Notes: generated by a model not told the origin, from the sequence alone. Counted from the first letter of the stretch, positions 1 to 8,736 are shown. The stretch: 39,613 nucleotides of DNA from Chromatiales bacterium (ex Bugula neritina AB1) (GCA_001730015.1 MDLA01000135.1:1-39613), one strand, 5' to 3'. Translations and numbers: made by a program.

Positions 1-262
1 CGGAGAAAAATGTGAGCGCCGGGAGCTCGGATACGAAAAATACGGGGCTCTAACCTGCATATAACGCGGTTTTTCAGCGACAATGAACAATGCATTAATA
101 CTTACCCAGCCTCGAAACGAACCGCACCAAATAGTCCCGTGTTTTGATGGAGCGGTTCGCACCACTCACCACACCCTACGGTGTTTACGGTGCTGGGAAG
201 GTAAATTTCATTGTTGTATGTTTATACTTATACTATATATAAATATAACCCTTCGAAATATT
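1..262. other. Intergenic region downstream of the fumarase operon
   Basis: No convincing gene is visible. The open frame starting near 83 has no recognisable protein and unusual composition. A small hairpin (ACACC-CTAC-GGTGT, 171-184) lies downstream of the minus-strand fumarase operon but has no T-run, so it is a weak terminator candidate. The stretch 215-255 is very AT-rich. Confidence 0.4.
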
Positions 263-931
263 TCAAATAACCTCATCGGTTGGATCGTTGCTTTCGCCAT
301 ATCGTTTTAGAATAGCCGGCGCGGTTCCTTCATAAACCTTAGCCACATTTTTAGCAATTTTCGCGTTTTCTCTTTCAAACAGGCACTCACCATTGAGGTC
401 TGATGCAACGATAAAAGGTCCCATTTTATTGCATCTGATCACCCACATGGCTTGTGCTAACCCGAGTTCATTGTTCCAGTGCACTGCCTCAACACGCTCT
501 ATACCACGCCCGAGAAGCGCTCCGGTTCCATAGCCAACCGTAGATAAATAGACCGCTCCGTTGGGTACAAAATAACCTTTATAGTCCTCGGAGCTCATGC
601 CGCCTTTGCCGATGATTAGTTTGGCGCCGGTTTTTTCCATCCATTGCGGCAACCATTTGTTAAAGCGAAATGAGGCTGTGGCGGTCACAGCGCCCATATC
701 GAAGGTGCCGTCATCGTTAATACGTGCTGCGGGAGAGCAGTGAAAGTTAGCCGCTGATTCAGTGGGTAAGTCCATGGGTATATTCGCTTGTGCTTCCAGC
801 GCTCGCATATAGACGCCTTCGCGCGCGGTATACATTAATCCGTCAAGATAAACGACATCGCCAAGGCGCAAGGCTGTAATTGCTTCGGCTGTTGGCGTTG
901 TGGACAGGCGAATCTCACGCGGCCCGCTCAT
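263..931 (-). CDS. Class I fumarate hydratase, beta subunit (fumarase/tartrate dehydratase C-terminal domain)
   Basis: A 222-residue protein matching the beta domain of class I iron-sulfur hydro-lyases (FumA C-terminal part, TtdB-like). It starts with the usual LRLGDVVYLDG-type segment and carries the IGKGGM signature near residue 105. With the alpha subunit it would hydrate fumarate to malate, or a related unsaturated dicarboxylate such as mesaconate or tartrate-type substrates. Its ATG overlaps the alpha-subunit stop by four bases (ATGA), implying translational coupling. It is the last gene of a six-gene minus-strand operon with an SDH-like complex. Family assignment is firm; the exact substrate is not decided by sequence. 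Confidence 0.9.
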   Translation of the reverse strand: MSGPREIRLSTTPTAEAITALRLGDVVYLDGLMYTAREGVYMRALEAQANIPMDLPTESAANFHCSPAARINDDGTFDMGAVTATASFRFNKWLPQWMEKTGAKLIIGKGGMSSEDYKGYFVPNGAVYLSTVGYGTGALLGRGIERVEAVHWNNELGLAQAMWVIRCNKMGPFIVASDLNGECLFERENAKIAKNVAKVYEGTAPAILKRYGESNDPTDEVI

Positions 932-1941
932 TGGCGTGTCTCCACAGTCTGAGTCGAAACCGGTGCATGCGAGATGGCATCATTATTTTGATCTTTGCCT
1001 AACTCTGGTTCCCATTCAACGGTCTCGCGGCGCTGATACGGCGTAAACCAGTCAGGATTTGTGCGGTATTCTACGCGTCCATCCGGGAACAGGCGCGCTA
1101 CCGCGCGACGAGAAGACAAACAGAAAGCATGCACGGACATCGGCATTCCACCGGTGTGGCAATAGCCAACTTCAATGTTGCAGTCGATCACCATATGCTT
1201 GCCGACAAATCCCATTGCGCCCATACCAATCGAATTACCCAGTTCTTTGAATTCTTCTTCAAGCTCTGCAATACGCGGATCAGGGTTGCTGCTGCCAACC
1301 ATTCGCAACGTGCTTGCGCGTTTTCCCAGTCCCATGCAAATATCTTTGGAACCGCCCAGGCCAATACCGATAATGGCTGGTTGGCAGGATAGTCCGCGCT
1401 TACCGAATGCCATCAGGCTATCAAGGTAGAAGCGCTTGATACCCTGCATGCCGTCACTGGGAAACAACATTCTATAGTCTGTGCCGAAAAGTCCGCCTTT
1501 GTGAACGGTGATTAGATCTACCCAGTCGCCGTCGGGTTCAAAACCGTATTCAATTTCCGGTGCACCAATGCCAACGTTATTGTTGTGGTCGGTGCGCCAC
1601 AACGGGTGAACACGATTAGGCCGAAGCGGCACATTGTGGGTGGCGTTGGCGGTTGCCCGGCGCAGCGCAGCTTCAAGTGCAACCATGCCGCCTTCTACGC
1701 TGGCTTCATTGCCCATTTTGACAAACCAGCGTGGCACACCCGTGTCACCACACATGGCGCAACGATCTTCCTTCGCAACTTCATAGTTGTCGAGCATGGC
1801 CTTGAGCACAAATGTAGCGAGCTCGCCGTCTTCGGTGCGCGAAGCTTTTTTTAATGCGTTGTGATAATCACCAGGTATCTCAATTGCCGCTTTGTCCATA
1901 AGGGACAATGCAGTTTGTTCTATAAGTTTTGTTGTGATCAT
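928..1941 (-). CDS. Class I fumarate hydratase, alpha subunit (4Fe-4S)
   Basis: A 337-residue alpha subunit of a two-subunit class I fumarase. The cluster-binding cysteines are recognisable: Cys64 in CAMCGDTG, the Cys in GGSKDICMG, and the Cys in GYCHTGGMP. This is the oxygen-sensitive 4Fe-4S type, with alpha and beta as separate genes as in TtdAB and many archaeal or anaerobe fumarases. Its start overlaps the end of the flavoprotein gene by four bases, so it is co-translated with the SDH-like complex that would make its substrate. Fumarase is the default call given that context; mesaconase or tartrate dehydratase cannot be excluded. Confidence 0.9.
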   Translation of the reverse strand: MITTKLIEQTALSLMDKAAIEIPGDYHNALKKASRTEDGELATFVLKAMLDNYEVAKEDRCAMCGDTGVPRWFVKMGNEASVEGGMVALEAALRRATANATHNVPLRPNRVHPLWRTDHNNNVGIGAPEIEYGFEPDGDWVDLITVHKGGLFGTDYRMLFPSDGMQGIKRFYLDSLMAFGKRGLSCQPAIIGIGLGGSKDICMGLGKRASTLRMVGSSNPDPRIAELEEEFKELGNSIGMGAMGFVGKHMVIDCNIEVGYCHTGGMPMSVHAFCLSSRRAVARLFPDGRVEYRTNPDWFTPYQRRETVEWEPELGKDQNNDAISHAPVSTQTVETRQ

Positions 1942-3698
1942 ACCGATGCTACCAGTGTCTCGGGCGCGTCATCAGGGAGCAGGGTCTCCCCTGGACGCAC
2001 AAGGGTGAATTGGACTGGTTTGCGAGTCACTGTAACTTGTTCATTTTCAATTCTAGCTACGGTAAATTCGCTGTCTTCCATTCGCCCTGAATCCGGAAAG
2101 TCGGAGCGATGGTGCGCTCCGCGTGAATTCTCACGCACAAGGCCAGCCCTGGTAATGACTTCAGAAATATCACATAACGATCGCAGGTTTAACCAGTCAT
2201 GCCAGGTCAGGTTGAAGGCCAGGTTGTCATCAGCAACGCCAATGTCCATCAACGCATCGGAGACTTTTTTGATCCCCGCAAGGCCCTGCTGCATACCGAA
2301 CCCGGTACGTATAACACCGACTTCATCCCACATCAATTCCTGTAACTGCCTGCGCAGCGGCAGCACCAGCTCTGGCTTGCGACCCAGCGGATGAATAGCG
2401 CGTGCGAGCTCCTGTTCAAGTACGGTTTCATCCGGCTCGCGCAGATGGCTTACAGAGCGTATGTCGGCGGCCATGGTATCGCCAGCGATACCGCCATAGA
2501 CCGTCGAGTTGGCGACACCGTTGCCGCCGAGACGATTTGACCCGTGCGCACCACCGGCATCTTCTCCGGCAACGTATAACCCTTCGAGCGCCGTGCGGGT
2601 ATTAACATCTACGATAACACCACCCATAAAATAATGGGCTGTGGGTACCACTTCAACTTTGTCGCCTGCCAGATCGAAACCGCTGTCGGCACAGCGCTTA
2701 ACCATTCCTTTGAACTTCTGCCGCACGAGGTCCGGTCCCAGGTGCGACATCGATATGAAGACACCTTCGTTATCCGGGTTATTATTCTTGCGCATTTCGG
2801 CATAGATACCACGGCTGACAACATCGCGGGTAGCACGCTCGCCTTTGTCATCGTAGTCAAACATGAATCGCTGACCGGCATGATTAATCAGCTGACCACC
2901 TGCGCCACGCAGCCCTTCTTCGAGCACAGTGCCAGTCATGCGAGTGTGCTCACCTGCCAGCAGACCGGTTGGGTGAAACTGCACCATTTCCATGTCGCGC
3001 AGCGGAAGGCCAGCCCGCAACGCCATGGCTAGTCCGTCCATGGTTTTGTCACCACTGGGAGTATGGTATTTGTACATTGTTGGTCCGCCGCCGGTTGCCA
3101 TCAACACGGCCTTGGCTCGCACCAGACGAAACCTGCCGGTGCGCATATCGATCATTAGTACACCGGCTAGAGCGCTGCCGTCTGCTGTTGGAATAAGACC
3201 GACGGCGCGATGCTCCTGCATTTTCTCAACACCGCTGGCCAGTACTTTTTCCATTAGTCTATTAATAATTTCTATTCCGGTTAAATCACCTTTGTGTACG
3301 GTGCGATCTGCAGTTTGTCCGGCGAATGCTTTCTGATGCAGGCTGCCATCACCATTGCGATCAAAGAAACAGCCAATTTCGTTTTCAAGCTCTCGTATGC
3401 GCACAACCGCTTGCTCGCATAGCCGCCACGCCATATCCTGATCCGGCAGCCATTTGCCGCCTTCTATGGTATCCATGAAATGCCGCTCGACGGTATCACC
3501 ACCACCCAGTGCGACGTTATAGCCGCCTTGCACCATCCGTGTGCAGCCGCACTTGCCAATAAGCCCTTTGACTGCAAGCGTGATTTTTGTGCCGTGGGGC
3601 GAGCTTTGCTGTGCATGCAATGCAGCAAACAGTCCGGCACCACCACTGCCTAGAATAAGAATGTCGGTGTCGTGGCGATCAATGTTTGATAATGGCAT
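1938..3698 (-). CDS. Succinate dehydrogenase/fumarate reductase-type flavoprotein subunit lacking the FAD-linking His
   Basis: A 586-residue homologue of SdhA/FrdA. The FAD motif GSGGAG (residues 17-22), the substrate His in VQFHPTG, the RDVVSRG arginine, HYFMGG and SNRLGGN are all present, so it should handle C4 dicarboxylates. Aligned without gaps to the SdhA segment ending QGG-x2-VALG, the His that carries covalent FAD is replaced by Cys52 (CTRMVQGG). In this family covalent flavin is tied to succinate oxidation, so the subunit may be non-covalent, with altered direction or substrate. An ATG 33 bases further upstream is possible, but the start at 3698 lies one base after the stop of the preceding gene and fits family length. 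Confidence 0.88.
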   Translation of the reverse strand: MPLSNIDRHDTDILILGSGGAGLFAALHAQQSSPHGTKITLAVKGLIGKCGCTRMVQGGYNVALGGGDTVERHFMDTIEGGKWLPDQDMAWRLCEQAVVRIRELENEIGCFFDRNGDGSLHQKAFAGQTADRTVHKGDLTGIEIINRLMEKVLASGVEKMQEHRAVGLIPTADGSALAGVLMIDMRTGRFRLVRAKAVLMATGGGPTMYKYHTPSGDKTMDGLAMALRAGLPLRDMEMVQFHPTGLLAGEHTRMTGTVLEEGLRGAGGQLINHAGQRFMFDYDDKGERATRDVVSRGIYAEMRKNNNPDNEGVFISMSHLGPDLVRQKFKGMVKRCADSGFDLAGDKVEVVPTAHYFMGGVIVDVNTRTALEGLYVAGEDAGGAHGSNRLGGNGVANSTVYGGIAGDTMAADIRSVSHLREPDETVLEQELARAIHPLGRKPELVLPLRRQLQELMWDEVGVIRTGFGMQQGLAGIKKVSDALMDIGVADDNLAFNLTWHDWLNLRSLCDISEVITRAGLVRENSRGAHHRSDFPDSGRMEDSEFTVARIENEQVTVTRKPVQFTLVRPGETLLPDDAPETLVASV

Positions 3699-3699
3699 G

Positions 3700-4041
3700 T
3701 CACACGGCTCGCAGAAAAAAGAGGGTGGCAATACAAAATGAAACCGCTGTTGCTAATGCTGCCAGCGTCTTTTGGGAGCTTGTCCACGGTAGCCATTCCA
3801 GCGCGATTAAACGCAGCCCGCCAAACATATGTACCGCCAACAGGAATATCAGCCCGAACTCAGCCAGCTTGACGGCAACAGAGTCGGTTAACAGCAGAAA
3901 GGCGTCGAGCCTTTGTGAATTGGTGATCGCCATGGACAGCACCCAGAAGTGCAATGGCAGAAACAACGCCAGTAATACACCGGACACCCGGTGAAGAATA
4001 TACGCCAGCCAAAGCGGATGGCTTCGAGCGAGTGCTTTCAT
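3700..4041 (-). CDS. SDH/fumarate reductase membrane anchor, SdhC-like
   Basis: A 113-residue integral membrane protein with about three transmembrane helices. It has the HRVSG motif of the first helix (near residue 17) and HMFGGLRLIALEW in a later helix, both typical of cytochrome b subunits of succinate dehydrogenase. It would anchor the flavoprotein and iron-sulfur subunits and carry quinone and/or heme sites. The open frame extends further upstream, but the ATG at 4041 overlaps the previous stop by four bases and begins the conserved region. Adjacent small subunit 4038-4370 is related, so the complex has two anchors. Confidence 0.82.
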   Translation of the reverse strand: MKALARSHPLWLAYILHRVSGVLLALFLPLHFWVLSMAITNSQRLDAFLLLTDSVAVKLAEFGLIFLLAVHMFGGLRLIALEWLPWTSSQKTLAALATAVSFCIATLFFLRAV

Positions 4042-4370
4042 GCGTAGGTTACCGCCCATACGGCACGTGCGCCGAGTACGAAGAGCATGGAGCCGACTCC
4101 CACCATAAAGGCAGTTAACAGGGTGCCTTTCAACCCAAACCATTCATAGACAACCGTTCGCAAGCCAATAGCGCCGTGGACAGCCACCGCAACAACGAAA
4201 GTCCCGTAGAACAGAAACCAGAGTAGTGACCCATGTGTGCGATCTAGAATTTCAGCGGTGCTTAGTCCGCCCTGAATGGCGTAAATCATAATGGCCAGAT
4301 GCCCTAGTACCAAAGGTGCCATTAATAAAGCGGTGATGCGTTGTAGCATGTAAAGTCGAAAATCAAGCAT
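4038..4370 (-). CDS. SDH/fumarate reductase membrane anchor, second small cytochrome b-type subunit
   Basis: A 110-residue membrane protein with three predicted helices. Motifs QRITALLMAP in the first helix and HGAIGLRTVVYEW in a later helix place it in the SdhC/SdhD superfamily; the His is a candidate heme ligand. Its start overlaps the iron-sulfur subunit gene by eight bases. It pairs with the anchor at 3700-4041 to form a conventional four-subunit quinone-linked enzyme, so this is not a soluble reductase. Which of the two should be called SdhC or SdhD cannot be decided by eye. Confidence 0.8.
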   Translation of the reverse strand: MLDFRLYMLQRITALLMAPLVLGHLAIMIYAIQGGLSTAEILDRTHGSLLWFLFYGTFVVAVAVHGAIGLRTVVYEWFGLKGTLLTAFMVGVGSMLFVLGARAVWAVTYA

Positions 4371-5124
4371 CGATTTTTTCCTTTGAGCTGCCAGTGGATT
4401 TGCGGCTGCCGATGAAGCGTTTCATCGTTTCACGCTTTAGACCGGCAATGGCCGACATGGGATCTAACTCATTAGGGCAGTACACGGCGCACGAGCCCAT
4501 TGAATGACAGTTATGGCATCCGCCTTTGTCAGAGACTGCCGTCAGAATTTTTTCACGACCTTCATCTTTGGTATCGTTCAGTAGAGTCCACGCTCGTTGC
4601 AGCGCAGCCGGACCAAGATAGTTATCATTGCCGGCTACAGTGTCGCAGGCTGCGTAACAAACCGAGCAATTTATACACTCTATACCCGCGTCTGCCTGCC
4701 GGCGTGATTCACTGCCGGAATTTATATTTCTGATTGGATCGTCACGTGTGAGTGCGGTGTGGTGCACCCCTTCTGCAGCCACCCATTTATCGAAAAACGG
4801 ATCCATATCGACAACCAAATCTTTGATGACTGGCAGATTACGCAGCGGCGCAATCTCGACCGCATTGTCCACCAGCACTTTTGACATGTGTGTGCGGCAG
4901 GTCCAGCGTGGCACACCATTGACCATCATCGCGCAACTGCCACACATTCCTACCCGGCAAGCGAAGCGGTAGCTGAGTGTCGGGTCGGCGTGTTGCTGTA
5001 TCCAGGACACGACATCCAGAACAGTCTGGCTCTTATAAGCCGGAACATCGAAGGTGTCGGTGAGCAAGTCGGTTGAGTCAGGTGATCCGCGCTGTACGGT
5101 GACTGCAATGGTATTGGGAGACAT
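4363..5124 (-). CDS. SDH/fumarate reductase-type iron-sulfur subunit
   Basis: A 253-residue SdhB/FrdB-like subunit with the complete cofactor set. The N-terminal 2Fe-2S site is CRVGMCGSC followed by CRTH. The 4Fe-4S site is CINCSVCYAAC, and the 3Fe-4S/4Fe-4S region is CHNCHSMGSCAVYCP. It passes electrons from the flavoprotein to the membrane quinone site. It is the first gene of the SDH-fumarase unit, separated from the upstream gntR gene by 86 bases. A weak Shine-Dalgarno (AAGGAC) lies about 13 bases before the ATG. The gene could be transcribed from its own promoter in the 86-base gap or by read-through from gntR. Confidence 0.9.
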   Translation of the reverse strand: MSPNTIAVTVQRGSPDSTDLLTDTFDVPAYKSQTVLDVVSWIQQHADPTLSYRFACRVGMCGSCAMMVNGVPRWTCRTHMSKVLVDNAVEIAPLRNLPVIKDLVVDMDPFFDKWVAAEGVHHTALTRDDPIRNINSGSESRRQADAGIECINCSVCYAACDTVAGNDNYLGPAALQRAWTLLNDTKDEGREKILTAVSDKGGCHNCHSMGSCAVYCPNELDPMSAIAGLKRETMKRFIGSRKSTGSSKEKIDA

Positions 5125-5210
5125 GTGTGTTTGTGTCGTGTCCTTAAGCTTTTTGGTATGCAGGCTCTATTGTGATAGCCATTATGTAGTAAAGAAGGTG
5201 CTGCGCATAA

Positions 5211-5987
5211 TCAACCTGGCTTCAGTTCGTGAAATTCCATTGGAGGTGCATCTGCCGGTGTGTAGGTGCGTTGAAAAGACAAGGGTTTGTCATCATCTCC
5301 GTACCCTAGAATATCGCAGCGTAGCCCGCGCGCGGCCGACGGAAGCCCTAATTGCACGCAGACAGGGTCAGGGACTGCGGTGCAGACAATCTGATTCTTA
5401 GTGCGAACGGTACTAACACCGAACATTCGCTGAACAATAGCACTCAGATGAACACCTTCCAGGTCTGCCGGTTTTAAGTTGAGCATTTCTCCAAATCGGC
5501 TGAATGCGAGAAAGTAGGTGGCATGCATTTTAAATTGGTGATCGATGTCGATTTCCCTCACAATTCTGAGGCAGTCGCTGTCATCTGTGAGGAACCGGCT
5601 CCAGGGTCCGCGGCCATCAAATCTGTCCATAGTCAGTACGCGGCTAAAAATTGGAAAAACACGGTTTTCGTTCTCATCCACAAACCGAAATTGCCATAGA
5701 TCAAAAATTTGCGAAGTATGATCTGACACAACTGTACCTCGTCTCCGTGTGCGCTTTACCGCACCGAGTTCGGAAAGACTCCTTAGTGATTTTTGAACCG
5801 TGCCCAAACTGTATGGCAGTTTTTCTGTCAGCATGGCTTCGGTTGGTAAGAGATCACCGGGTTTGAGTGTCTCATCATCAATAAGCGCGAGAATGGCTTC
5901 CGATAGTTGCCTGTATTTCGGTAATTTATCCTCGTTAGCTGCAATCTTAACTATCTGCGAGTTAATCTGGTTATAGATTGAAGCCAT
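5211..5987 (-). CDS. GntR family transcriptional regulator with UTRA effector domain
   Basis: A 258-residue regulator. Residues about 15-80 form a winged helix-turn-helix of the GntR type (PKYRQLSEAIL, LKPGDLLPTEAML, LGTVQKSLRSLSELG, RRRGTVV). The remainder resembles a UTRA ligand-binding domain as in HutC-type regulators, which sense small carboxylates, sugars or amines. It sits between the YihU-like dehydrogenase gene and the SDH-fumarase genes, so it most likely controls this locus and the divergent TRAP operon. A TTG at 5996 could be an alternative start overlapping the previous stop. The ATG at 5987 is preferred although neither has a clear ribosome-binding site. Confidence 0.88.
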   Translation of the reverse strand: MASIYNQINSQIVKIAANEDKLPKYRQLSEAILALIDDETLKPGDLLPTEAMLTEKLPYSLGTVQKSLRSLSELGAVKRTRRRGTVVSDHTSQIFDLWQFRFVDENENRVFPIFSRVLTMDRFDGRGPWSRFLTDDSDCLRIVREIDIDHQFKMHATYFLAFSRFGEMLNLKPADLEGVHLSAIVQRMFGVSTVRTKNQIVCTAVPDPVCVQLGLPSAARGLRCDILGYGDDDKPLSFQRTYTPADAPPMEFHELKPG

Positions 5988-5992
5988 AAGTA

Positions 5993-6889
5993 TCAAGTGT
6001 TGTGTTGCCGATGGGATAGGTGTTTATCACGAAGCATTGCATAGAGTGCTGTCCAATCCTGGGTGCCTCGATTCGAGTTGTGCGCTTCAGCGTACATTGC
6101 TTCGGCCTTACCGGCGAGAGCAAGCGGAACGCCAAGCTCCTTTGAAACTTCAATGGCAATTGCGAGATCTTTACGTGCAAGGTCTATCATGAAATCTGGT
6201 GACAAGTCGTTTTTCAACACTTTACCTGGATAGGTGGTTGACAAGTGGCCCTGGCCAGCGGTCGTCCCATTCAAGACATCAACGGTCAGGTTTCGATCAA
6301 GTCCCGTTGCTTCAGCTAACGTGAGAACCTCTGCGGTCAGTACATTCAGAACCGTAGACATTAAGTTGTTCATGATTTTTATTCGAGTGCCCATGCCAGG
6401 CCCTCCACAATTCACAACGCTGTCACCCATGCACTCAAGTACCGGCCGAGCCTCTTCGATGTCTTTGCTCTCACCACCAGCCATTATCAATAGCTCGCCA
6501 GTGATTGCATGTCTGGAAGTACGCCCGACAGGAGCATCAATCATGCGGATGTCTTTGGAAGAGAGGGCATAGCGAATGGCGTCCGTTTCTGAAGGATTAA
6601 TCGTCGACATATCGATTACCAATGTGCCGGGCTCCAGGGTTTCCATTGCACCTGAATCACCGAGCAATACGCTCGTTACCACGTCGCCAACCGGCAGCAT
6701 GGTTATGACGATTCCGGCGCCGTTGGCTGCTACCGCTGGTGATGGCGCAGCTATGCCACCATTTGCAGTGTGAATAGCGACGGCATGAGGATTTGTGTCA
6801 TAGCCAACTACGCGATGGCCACCCTCGATAATATTTCGAGCCATGGCAATCCCCATTGTACCTAATCCGATAAAAGCTACATGTGCCAT
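5993..6889 (-). CDS. YihU-type beta-hydroxyacid dehydrogenase (sulfolactaldehyde reductase / 4-hydroxybutyrate dehydrogenase-like)
   Basis: A 298-residue NAD(P)-dependent dehydrogenase of the 3-hydroxyisobutyrate dehydrogenase family. It has the N-terminal Rossmann motif GLGTMG (8-13) and catalytic Lys171 in RIKIMNN. The substrate loop is DAPVGRTS rather than the DAPVSGG of typical family members. It aligns without gaps to E. coli YihU as I remember it. The residues I recall as recognising the sulfonate there (Arg123, Asn174, Ser178) are all present at identical positions. YihU reduces sulfolactaldehyde and was also described as 4-hydroxybutyrate dehydrogenase. The ATG at 6889 is chosen over the longer frame because it begins the Rossmann strand and has AGGA upstream. 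A paralogue lies at 11779. Confidence 0.85.
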   Translation of the reverse strand: MAHVAFIGLGTMGIAMARNIIEGGHRVVGYDTNPHAVAIHTANGGIAAPSPAVAANGAGIVITMLPVGDVVTSVLLGDSGAMETLEPGTLVIDMSTINPSETDAIRYALSSKDIRMIDAPVGRTSRHAITGELLIMAGGESKDIEEARPVLECMGDSVVNCGGPGMGTRIKIMNNLMSTVLNVLTAEVLTLAEATGLDRNLTVDVLNGTTAGQGHLSTTYPGKVLKNDLSPDFMIDLARKDLAIAIEVSKELGVPLALAGKAEAMYAEAHNSNRGTQDWTALYAMLRDKHLSHRQHNT

Positions 6890-7091
6890 TTTTTGCCGTC
6901 CTGAAGTAGTTTCAACGCAAGCCGTCACGGTGATGTTATTAGTTTGCTGCTGGTGATTTTATGCAGTATACAGACGGAATTACAATAACTATATATTTAT
7001 TGACAGCAAAAATTAAATACTATAGTTTTATATTCGTCGACAAAAGCGGCAAATGTAGTTCAATGTAATCCCAATTTGGAGGAAAGGTGTT
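6890..7091. promoter_or_regulatory. Divergent promoter region between yihU-like/gntR genes and the TRAP operon
   Basis: This 202-base AT-rich gap separates two oppositely transcribed catabolic units. A good sigma70 promoter for the plus strand is visible: TTGACA at 7000-7005, a 17-base spacer and TAGTTT at 7023-7028. A second -10-like TATAGT overlaps at 7021. GTATAC at 6966-6971 is a short palindrome of the kind bound by some HutC-type GntR proteins, so it is a candidate operator, but weak. The ribosome-binding site GGAGGAAAGG precedes the ATG at 7092. Confidence 0.5.
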
Positions 7092-8087
7092 ATGAGATCT
7101 ATCAAGTTATGGTGCGGTGTGATCGCTGCAGCTGTTTCACTGCTAATGGCGGCCCAGGTATCGGCGGCTAAACTGAGCATGAATATTGGCTATTCTGTTG
7201 CTGAGGGGCATCCCTATGGCACATTCGTGAGTACTTTCGCAGAGCGTTTTGAGTCACTGGCGGGTGGAACCGTGCGGGTCAGAGTACATTGCTGCGGCAA
7301 AATGGGGAGCGAGCAGGAGCAGTTCAAAAAGCTCCAGTTGGGCACGTTGGACGGCACCATGATCGCTCAGAATAACGCCGGGCCGTTCTACCCGAAAATT
7401 GATTTATTGGTTCTGCCGTACATGATCCAAAACCACGAGCATGCAGTGAAAGTTGCAGACGGGCCCATCGGGCAAAAAATCTGGGGAGATATGCCTGAGG
7501 AAGTTGGCGTTCACCTGGTTGCCATGCCGCTATTTTCTTTTCGGCATGTCTACAACACAAAAATGCCGATTAATAATCTCGAAGATTTTGCGCAAATGAA
7601 GTATCGCGTGCCCAAGAACACCGTCATGATCGACACCTACAAAGCGCTTGGATCAGACCCGGTACCTATTGCCTGGTCAGAGACGCTCACCGCAACTCAA
7701 ACCGGCACAGTCGACGGTGGTGATTTACCCATGGACTTAATCTATTCTCAAAAGTTTCATGATGTCGCCAAGCACGTTGCCAAAACGGGGCATTTTGTGC
7801 TCGCACCCCCATTCTTTGTAAGCGATAAATTCATGCAAAAGATGGATGATCAGCAAAAGGAAGCGTTCGATACAGCATTGAAAATCGCTACTGCGGCATC
7901 TCGTTTTCACACCAACTATGGTGCGGAGCAGGTGCAGAAGAAACTGGAATCGGCAGGGGTGGCAATCACTGAGCCCGACATTGGGCCATGGGTTGCCAAG
8001 GCAAAAGAGGTTCATGAAGCTTTCGCAAATGAACGCGGTGGAGACTATCCTGCGCTTATGGAAGAAATAGCGGCAGCTGCTAAGTAG
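7092..8087 (+). CDS. dctP: TRAP transporter periplasmic solute-binding protein (DctP family)
   Basis: A 331-residue secreted binding protein. The first 25 or so residues are a signal peptide ending near VSAA. The conserved YRVPKN segment contains the arginine that usually forms a salt bridge with a carboxylate or sulfonate ligand, and TATQTGTVDGGD is the usual TRAP signature. It would deliver an organic anion to the DctQM permease encoded next. A very strong ribosome-binding site (GGAGGAAAGG) fixes the start. The 124-base gap to dctQ holds a hairpin, fitting the common higher expression of the binding protein. The ligand is probably the substrate of the neighbouring dehydrogenases. Confidence 0.92.
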   Translation: MRSIKLWCGVIAAAVSLLMAAQVSAAKLSMNIGYSVAEGHPYGTFVSTFAERFESLAGGTVRVRVHCCGKMGSEQEQFKKLQLGTLDGTMIAQNNAGPFYPKIDLLVLPYMIQNHEHAVKVADGPIGQKIWGDMPEEVGVHLVAMPLFSFRHVYNTKMPINNLEDFAQMKYRVPKNTVMIDTYKALGSDPVPIAWSETLTATQTGTVDGGDLPMDLIYSQKFHDVAKHVAKTGHFVLAPPFFVSDKFMQKMDDQQKEAFDTALKIATAASRFHTNYGAEQVQKKLESAGVAITEPDIGPWVAKAKEVHEAFANERGGDYPALMEEIAAAAK

Positions 8088-8107
8088 CTTACTTCATAAC
8101 TGTGAAG

Positions 8108-8140
8108 AACCACGGCACGCACTAACTACATGCCGTGGTT
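8108..8140 (+). terminator. Hairpin between dctP and dctQ
   Basis: A perfect 10-base inverted repeat (AACCACGGCA at 8108-8117 and TGCCGTGGTT at 8131-8140) with a 13-base loop. There is no clean T-run after it, so it more likely acts as a partial terminator or an mRNA 3'-end stabiliser than as a full stop. It would let the binding protein be made in excess over the permease. Confidence 0.55.
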
Positions 8141-8211
8141 TGCCCTTTGTAGTCACTTCAACTCTCTATGGATGGCACTAGCGAATTTACGAATCGTTGT
8201 CAGGCGAACAA

Positions 8212-8736
8212 ATGTATACATTTATTGAACGAAGGCTCGAAGAGATTATTGCCGGTACCTGCGTCGTTATTATGTGTGGAATGGTGTTTCTCCATGTAGT
8301 TATGAGGTATGTTTTCAATCATCCGATTTCGTGGTCTGACGAAATTGCCCAATACATGATGCTCTGGTCCGTTTATATGTCGGTTGCCTGGGCGGTACGT
8401 GAGCGTGCCCATATCAGGGTATTAAATTTCAATAATCTCTTTCCCCGAAAGATTAGCCTGGCAATAACCATGTTCAGCGATTTGATCTGGTTTGTGCTTG
8501 GTATCGTTCTGACCTGGCAGAGCATTGTCCTGAATATATCGTTCTGGGAAAACACTTATAGATCCCCCGCATTGGATATTGACCAGAAATGGCCATACTT
8601 GTGTCTGGTTTTTGGTTTTGGACTAATGACCCTTCGGCTCGTGCAAATCTACTTTCGCTGGTGGAAGTACGGCGAACCTATTCTTGAGCCAAGGGATGAT
8701 GGTGATGGTCCAAAGCCGGAAATGAACCATGTTTGA
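8212..8736 (+). CDS. dctQ: TRAP transporter small permease (DctQ family)
   Basis: A 174-residue membrane protein with four predicted helices. It shows the DctQ hallmarks MRYVFNHPISWSDEIAQY near residue 35 and the RERAHIRV segment after the second helix. It forms the membrane complex with DctM. A TTG 15 bases upstream could start it, but the ATG at 8212 gives the usual N terminus and has AGGCG nearby. Its last eight bases overlap dctM. Confidence 0.9.
   Translation: MYTFIERRLEEIIAGTCVVIMCGMVFLHVVMRYVFNHPISWSDEIAQYMMLWSVYMSVAWAVRERAHIRVLNFNNLFPRKISLAITMFSDLIWFVLGIVLTWQSIVLNISFWENTYRSPALDIDQKWPYLCLVFGFGLMTLRLVQIYFRWWKYGEPILEPRDDGDGPKPEMNHV

Noticed and set aside
3699..3731. Eleven-residue N-terminal extension of the SDH-like flavoprotein
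   Set aside because: The ATG at 3698 lies one base after the previous stop and starts the family region; the extension overlaps the anchor gene and has no support.
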